Shown here one piece after another: positions 45,401-47,558 of a stretch of 47,558 bases of DNA (its first letter is position 1; every line of letters starts with the position of its first letter). The notes under the pieces were generated by a model. It did not search any database, was not told where the DNA came from, and saw only the letters and a program-made list of their open reading frames with translations. The position numbers and the translations under genes are program-made. This DNA is from Bacteroidota bacterium. GTDB taxonomy: Bacteria > Bacteroidota > Bacteroidia > Chitinophagales > Saprospiraceae. The DNA lies in assembly GCA_017858735.1 (NCBI GenBank), contig JAFMBH010000021.1, positions 1-47,558 of the forward strand. Direction: 5' to 3'.

Positions 45401-46390
45401 CTGAAAGCACCCAAAAACTGGCCAGCAGTTTATGCGAAATTGAAACGAAATAAAGGAAAAACGGAACAATTAGCTAACCAGATTGCCCAAAGATTTGGTG
45501 ATACGGAAGTGCTTGAAAAATCAATGGCTACGCTTAAAAATAAAAATGCGACAAATGTTACCAGAATTCAAGCTATTCGGGATATTTCGGTTCGAAAAGG
45601 AGACGCTTTACTGGCTGAGATACCAAATTTAATCAATGAACCAGCTTTAAGAATGGAGGTTATTCAGGCTATCGCAAATTACGATGCTGAAATATTGGGA
45701 AAACTACTTTTGTCAAAATACAAAGATTTTAATGCGGCAGAAAAGCAGCAAGCTATACTAACTCTTTCCTCCCGGCCTCTATATGGCTGGCTTTTGACGC
45801 AAGCTTTAAAGGAGCAAAAAGTGCCCAAAAAGGACATACCCGCTTATACTGCCAGGCAGTTATTGCGCGTAGTTGGCAGCGGATTTATTGAAGTTTGGGG
45901 ACCTATCGAGCAAGAACCTTCTCTCGCCAAAGCTTATTCCAAATACCAGAAAATGATAACTGCTAATACCCTGGCAACAGCTAATGCAAAAAGGGGGGAA
46001 GTGCTTTATCAGGTAGCTTGCGGCAGTTGCCACAAAATGTATGGCAAAGGTGGTGACATTGGTCCTGATTTGACAGGATCAAATCGGGGGAATCTGGACT
46101 ATCTTTTGTTTAATGTCCTGAATCCAAGTGGTGAAATACAAGAAGATTATAAATTAGTTGTCGTGACAACGCGCGATGGACGCACCTATTCAGGTAATGT
46201 AATAGGTGAAAATGAGCGCCAACTCACTATGCGCATGGTGGGACAGGAAGCGGCTATCATTAATAAATCTGATATTCAATCGCGGGAAGTACAGCCAACT
46301 TCGTTGATGCCTATTGGTTTATTTGACCCTTTGGATGAATCCGAGGTATTAGATTTGGTGAAATATATGCAAACTTTTAAGTCAAAATAA
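42479..46390 (+). CDS. DUF6807-PVC dehydrogenase-HEAT-cytochrome c fusion protein
   Basis: This 1303-residue exported protein starts at ATG 42479, 7 bp after the sulfatase stop; ATG 42497 is possible and the longer frame from 42419 overlaps the sulfatase. A signal-like leader is followed by a DUF6807 (PmoA-like) domain (about 40-350, with 'HHKHQTGLFWGF' and 'NDWGHIALFDHP'). A beta-propeller of the PVC membrane-bound dehydrogenase type follows (about 370-730, 'WIAENRDYESRGHGF', 'DWHDADIC'), then HEAT-like helices (about 750-1160). The C-terminal c-type cytochrome has C1181-GS-C1184-H1185. A redox role on carbohydrates is likely but unproven. Domain limits are estimates. Confidence 0.88.
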   Translation: MNKLHKMKISLPLHRLFYVLFCVLYFLSGQSSKKLDPGPLKFTLKQNGDQIEVWQSGVLKPVVVQNAKADFRPYIHPILAPNTNVSLTQYSPEHHKHQTGLFWGFTRVNGSGLEKDSLNKWFYRKDKPAEIQAQIGRDFFHNPTGDYWQKVEATILKASGDNLQWQTVYNLLDGNKKPILKETQTWTFSHKDNKHVLSLEWEGEAIEDITINEFDYGGLFLRMPWKAGVQGEAVNTARQINQKADAQRAQWVDVGMAIDGLNDWGHIALFDHPDNDGFPTTWRVDGQLGIGPVKAKQGDWYIKKGQIATFQHQVIAYSGTLNNMEMDNLWGDFSGDKGMYNTASLWGIAQQEGRDAKFLSPEEAAANMTMKEGFNVNVWAAEPMITQPMAFCWDDKGRLWIAENRDYESRGHGFSNAGNSRILIIEDTNHDGVADSKKVFLEGIAFPAAMAVGFDGLYLGAPPNLLFVPDKNHDDKADENDIEVRLTGWGIRDRHETLNSLHWGPDGWLYGCQGFATPSKVRKPEGKGRLYRHKDPFPEDILEGDGVDINGGVWRYHPLKDKFEVVAHGFSNPWGIDFDAKGQLFISACVIPHLWHVIPGGIYHRQGGQHFNPYFYSDIRTIADHSHRSAHGGARVYQSDAFPAEHKGRIFMANIHEHAVLSDILQPKGSGFIAKHGDELLLANNAQWVGFSMEVGPDGGLYVLDWHDADICGKEVLNGETGRIFRIMPDKSLAQNFENRFADLNTFTDKQLVELQKSQSDWHARRARVILQHRAHKGKIDKNAVDALQAIYKQNTTADYRLRAMWTLHITNQFTSNELLAALSDKDAHIRAWGIQFLCEDKKPSNEAILAFIRLAKEDPSPVVRLYLASAMQRINKEAAWNLAEKLALHSEDASDHNLPKMLWFGLEPLVKNNPDRAITLANNANIPLISQYISRRLIDANMPEMVLATLSKKSKNQILILEGMRDGLEGRFDLKAPKNWPAVYAKLKRNKGKTEQLANQIAQRFGDTEVLEKSMATLKNKNATNVTRIQAIRDISVRKGDALLAEIPNLINEPALRMEVIQAIANYDAEILGKLLLSKYKDFNAAEKQQAILTLSSRPLYGWLLTQALKEQKVPKKDIPAYTARQLLRVVGSGFIEVWGPIEQEPSLAKAYSKYQKMITANTLATANAKRGEVLYQVACGSCHKMYGKGGDIGPDLTGSNRGNLDYLLFNVLNPSGEIQEDYKLVVVTTRDGRTYSGNVIGENERQLTMRMVGQEAAIINKSDIQSREVQPTSLMPIGLFDPLDESEVLDLVKYMQTFKSK

Positions 46391-46420
46391 GGGAATTAAT
46401 GGGGTTGTTAAGCCAAAAAT

Positions 46421-46900
46421 ATGGATTATATCCTGAGAAAAACAATTATTTTTAAAGGAAAAAACATAGTATTTGGTCTATTTCTTGTTTTATTCTTTAA
46501 TGAAAATAGTTTAAATGCTCAAAAAGTCTGTATTGAAAACAATAAAGATCAGATTGTTGGCTTGAAAGACGGTTTTCGCTATGAATTATGGATTCATTTC
46601 CCATTTGCCTACAAGGCGTTGAAAATATTTAATGTATTTATGCCAAAATATAAAAGCAAAATAAATATGGTTGAACGGATTAAAGAAGCTAAAAGGTTAA
46701 AATCTATTTTGTTTATTTATGCTGAAACTGATAATTGGGCAACATCGGTTATGGGCAAAAGATTTCATGAAAATTCTGCCGTTTTATCTGAACTATGGAC
46801 TGTTCCCTTGGCAAAGCACGCCATGATCATAAAATCAGATTTCAGCGAGCAGTACAAGCAAAAAATAGTAGCTTATTTTGATCCTTCAATCAATAAATAA
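46421..46900 (+). CDS. Exported alpha/beta-hydrolase fragment
   Basis: This 159-residue protein has a hydrophobic leader (about 12-33, ending NAQ). After about 90 it reads 'KSILFIYAETDNWATSVMGKRFHENS' and 'LAKHAMII', the acid-Asp and catalytic-His regions of an alpha/beta hydrolase. The nucleophile elbow (GxSxG) and most of the core are missing, so it cannot be an ordinary active hydrolase. It looks like the two ends of a longer gene joined by an internal deletion, although a small specialised protein cannot be excluded. It lies 30 bp after the dehydrogenase fusion gene. Confidence 0.6.
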   Translation: MDYILRKTIIFKGKNIVFGLFLVLFFNENSLNAQKVCIENNKDQIVGLKDGFRYELWIHFPFAYKALKIFNVFMPKYKSKINMVERIKEAKRLKSILFIYAETDNWATSVMGKRFHENSAVLSELWTVPLAKHAMIIKSDFSEQYKQKIVAYFDPSINK

Positions 46901-46943
46901 AGATTGAATCAATTTACAAGCTATCAGAAAAAAAATTATATTT

Positions 46944-47558
46944 CTAAAGGTTCTCAATTTCTTCCTTCGTCAAACCTGTTGAAGCAATAATAGTCGCTGT
47001 TAAGACGCCCATATCTTTTAGTGATTTTGCTATTTCCAATTTCCCTTCCAATTTCCCTTCCAATTTTCCTTCCAATTTCCCATCACCAAAGGCCGTGTCA
47101 AAGGCACCATTCAAATCTCTAAATATTTTCAGACTTTTCTCATAGTTATCCATTTCTATAGAACCCAAATTGGCAAGTTCTGCCTTCTCAAACGCCTGAT
47201 TAAACACTTCGTCTTTGATACTTAGCGGGATAGTCTGGAAATCCTCCAAATGTTTGATAAAATAGAGCCACTTATCTAATCTTGTTTCCAACTCAGTTTC
47301 CCCCTTATGGAAATTTGGCATCTCAAAATAAATAAATGTCAATTTCTCGTAAAATGTCTTTCCATTTTGATTCTTAAGCTTTATCGTATGTTTAAATTCG
47401 TTGGATTCAGGGTCTAATTTTTGGTTGTCAAAGGTAAAGTCTAAAATACCTATGCAATAAACCGCTTTCATATTAAAATCCCAAAATCCTTTTTCCGCTT
47501 GTTCCCTAATAGGAAAAGTAGCGTAATAAAGGGTTCTTTCTCTGAAATAATTTTGTTT
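46944..47558 (-). CDS. Rpn-like PD-(D/E)XK nuclease family protein, N-terminus cut by window edge
   Basis: The minus-strand frame is open from the right edge (its first visible codons read KQNYFRERTLYYATFP) to the stop at 46944-46946, so the N-terminal nuclease core lies outside. 'FDFNMKAVYCIGILDFTF'-type sequence and 'YEKLTFIYFEMPNF' are typical of Rpn / 'PD-(D/E)XK nuclease family transposase' proteins, which are abundant and mobile in Bacteroidota. The C-terminus carries four KLEG units from a 12-bp tandem repeat, followed by 'LTKEEIENL', a common ending of this family. I cannot judge whether the nuclease is intact. Confidence 0.78.
   Translation of the reverse strand, partial: KQNYFRERTLYYATFPIREQAEKGFWDFNMKAVYCIGILDFTFDNQKLDPESNEFKHTIKLKNQNGKTFYEKLTFIYFEMPNFHKGETELETRLDKWLYFIKHLEDFQTIPLSIKDEVFNQAFEKAELANLGSIEMDNYEKSLKIFRDLNGAFDTAFGDGKLEGKLEGKLEGKLEIAKSLKDMGVLTATIIASTGLTKEEIENL
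47034..47081. repeat. Four 12-bp tandem repeats in the Rpn-like gene
   Basis: TTCCAATTTCCC is repeated four times (47034, 47046, 47058, 47070), with one substitution in the third copy. On the minus strand it encodes KLEG repeats. In-frame length variation by slippage is likely, as is common in this family. Confidence 0.85.

Overview
The window looks like a chromosomal segment of a Bacteroidota bacterium. The evidence is the gldA/gldF/gldG gliding-type ABC genes, the A+T-rich spacers, the near absence of Shine-Dalgarno sequences, TAnnTTTG-like boxes in front of several genes, and typical Bacteroidota families (DUF6909, DUF4340, S9 peptidase, Tat-exported Gfo/Idh protein, PAS-LuxR regulator). 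The mix of planctomycete-style genes (DUF1549/DUF1553, DUF1501, PVC-type dehydrogenase) with gliding genes would fit a Saprospiria-like lineage, but that placement is a weak inference. No rRNA, tRNA, CRISPR array or complete insertion sequence was seen.

Layout. 1-4049 (minus): feoA-feoB ferrous iron uptake, followed after one base by a DUF6909 gene that runs off the left edge. 4249-8519 (plus): three exported or membrane-anchored enzymes in tandem (Gfo/Idh oxidoreductase, M20 hydrolase with a substituted metal ligand, ceramidase-like protein). 8529-11178 (minus): PcrA/UvrD helicase with an AhpD-like protein. 11281-14557 (plus): SRPBCC protein and a large S9 peptidase, ended by a strong terminator. 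15010-16468: a small winged-helix regulator facing a dipeptide epimerase. 16581-21621 (plus): gldA, an exported protein of unknown function, gldF, gldG and DUF4340 in one operon. 21704-22900: a membrane acyltransferase. 23002-28516 (plus): GH29 fucosidase, an exported unknown, then the PSCyt/DUF1549/DUF1553 and DUF1501 pair. 28773-30830 (minus): penicillin-acylase-type amidase. 30994-32739: ABC exporter. 32729-35638: AraC regulator divergent from a PhyH dioxygenase and a zinc alcohol dehydrogenase. 35738-36878: two neighbouring toxin-antitoxin loci, the first (yefM-yoeB type) decayed and the second (parDE type) intact. 36920-37735 (minus): PAS-LuxR regulator. 38149-46390 (plus): an 833-residue exported protein with a metzincin zinc motif, a sulfatase, and a 1303-residue DUF6807/dehydrogenase/cytochrome c fusion. 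46421-47558: a hydrolase fragment and an Rpn-type nuclease that runs off the right edge.

How the genes may work together. The fucosidase, the sulfatase and the two sets of c-type cytochrome proteins look like a periplasmic or surface system for sulfated or fucosylated glycans, of the kind better known from Planctomycetes and Verrucomicrobia. They lie in two blocks 12 kb apart, so co-function is inference. The most unusual individual items are the metzincin-like protein, the DUF6807-dehydrogenase fusion, the decayed yefM-yoeB locus, the feoB-linked DUF6909 protein and the 18-bp palindrome upstream of feoA.
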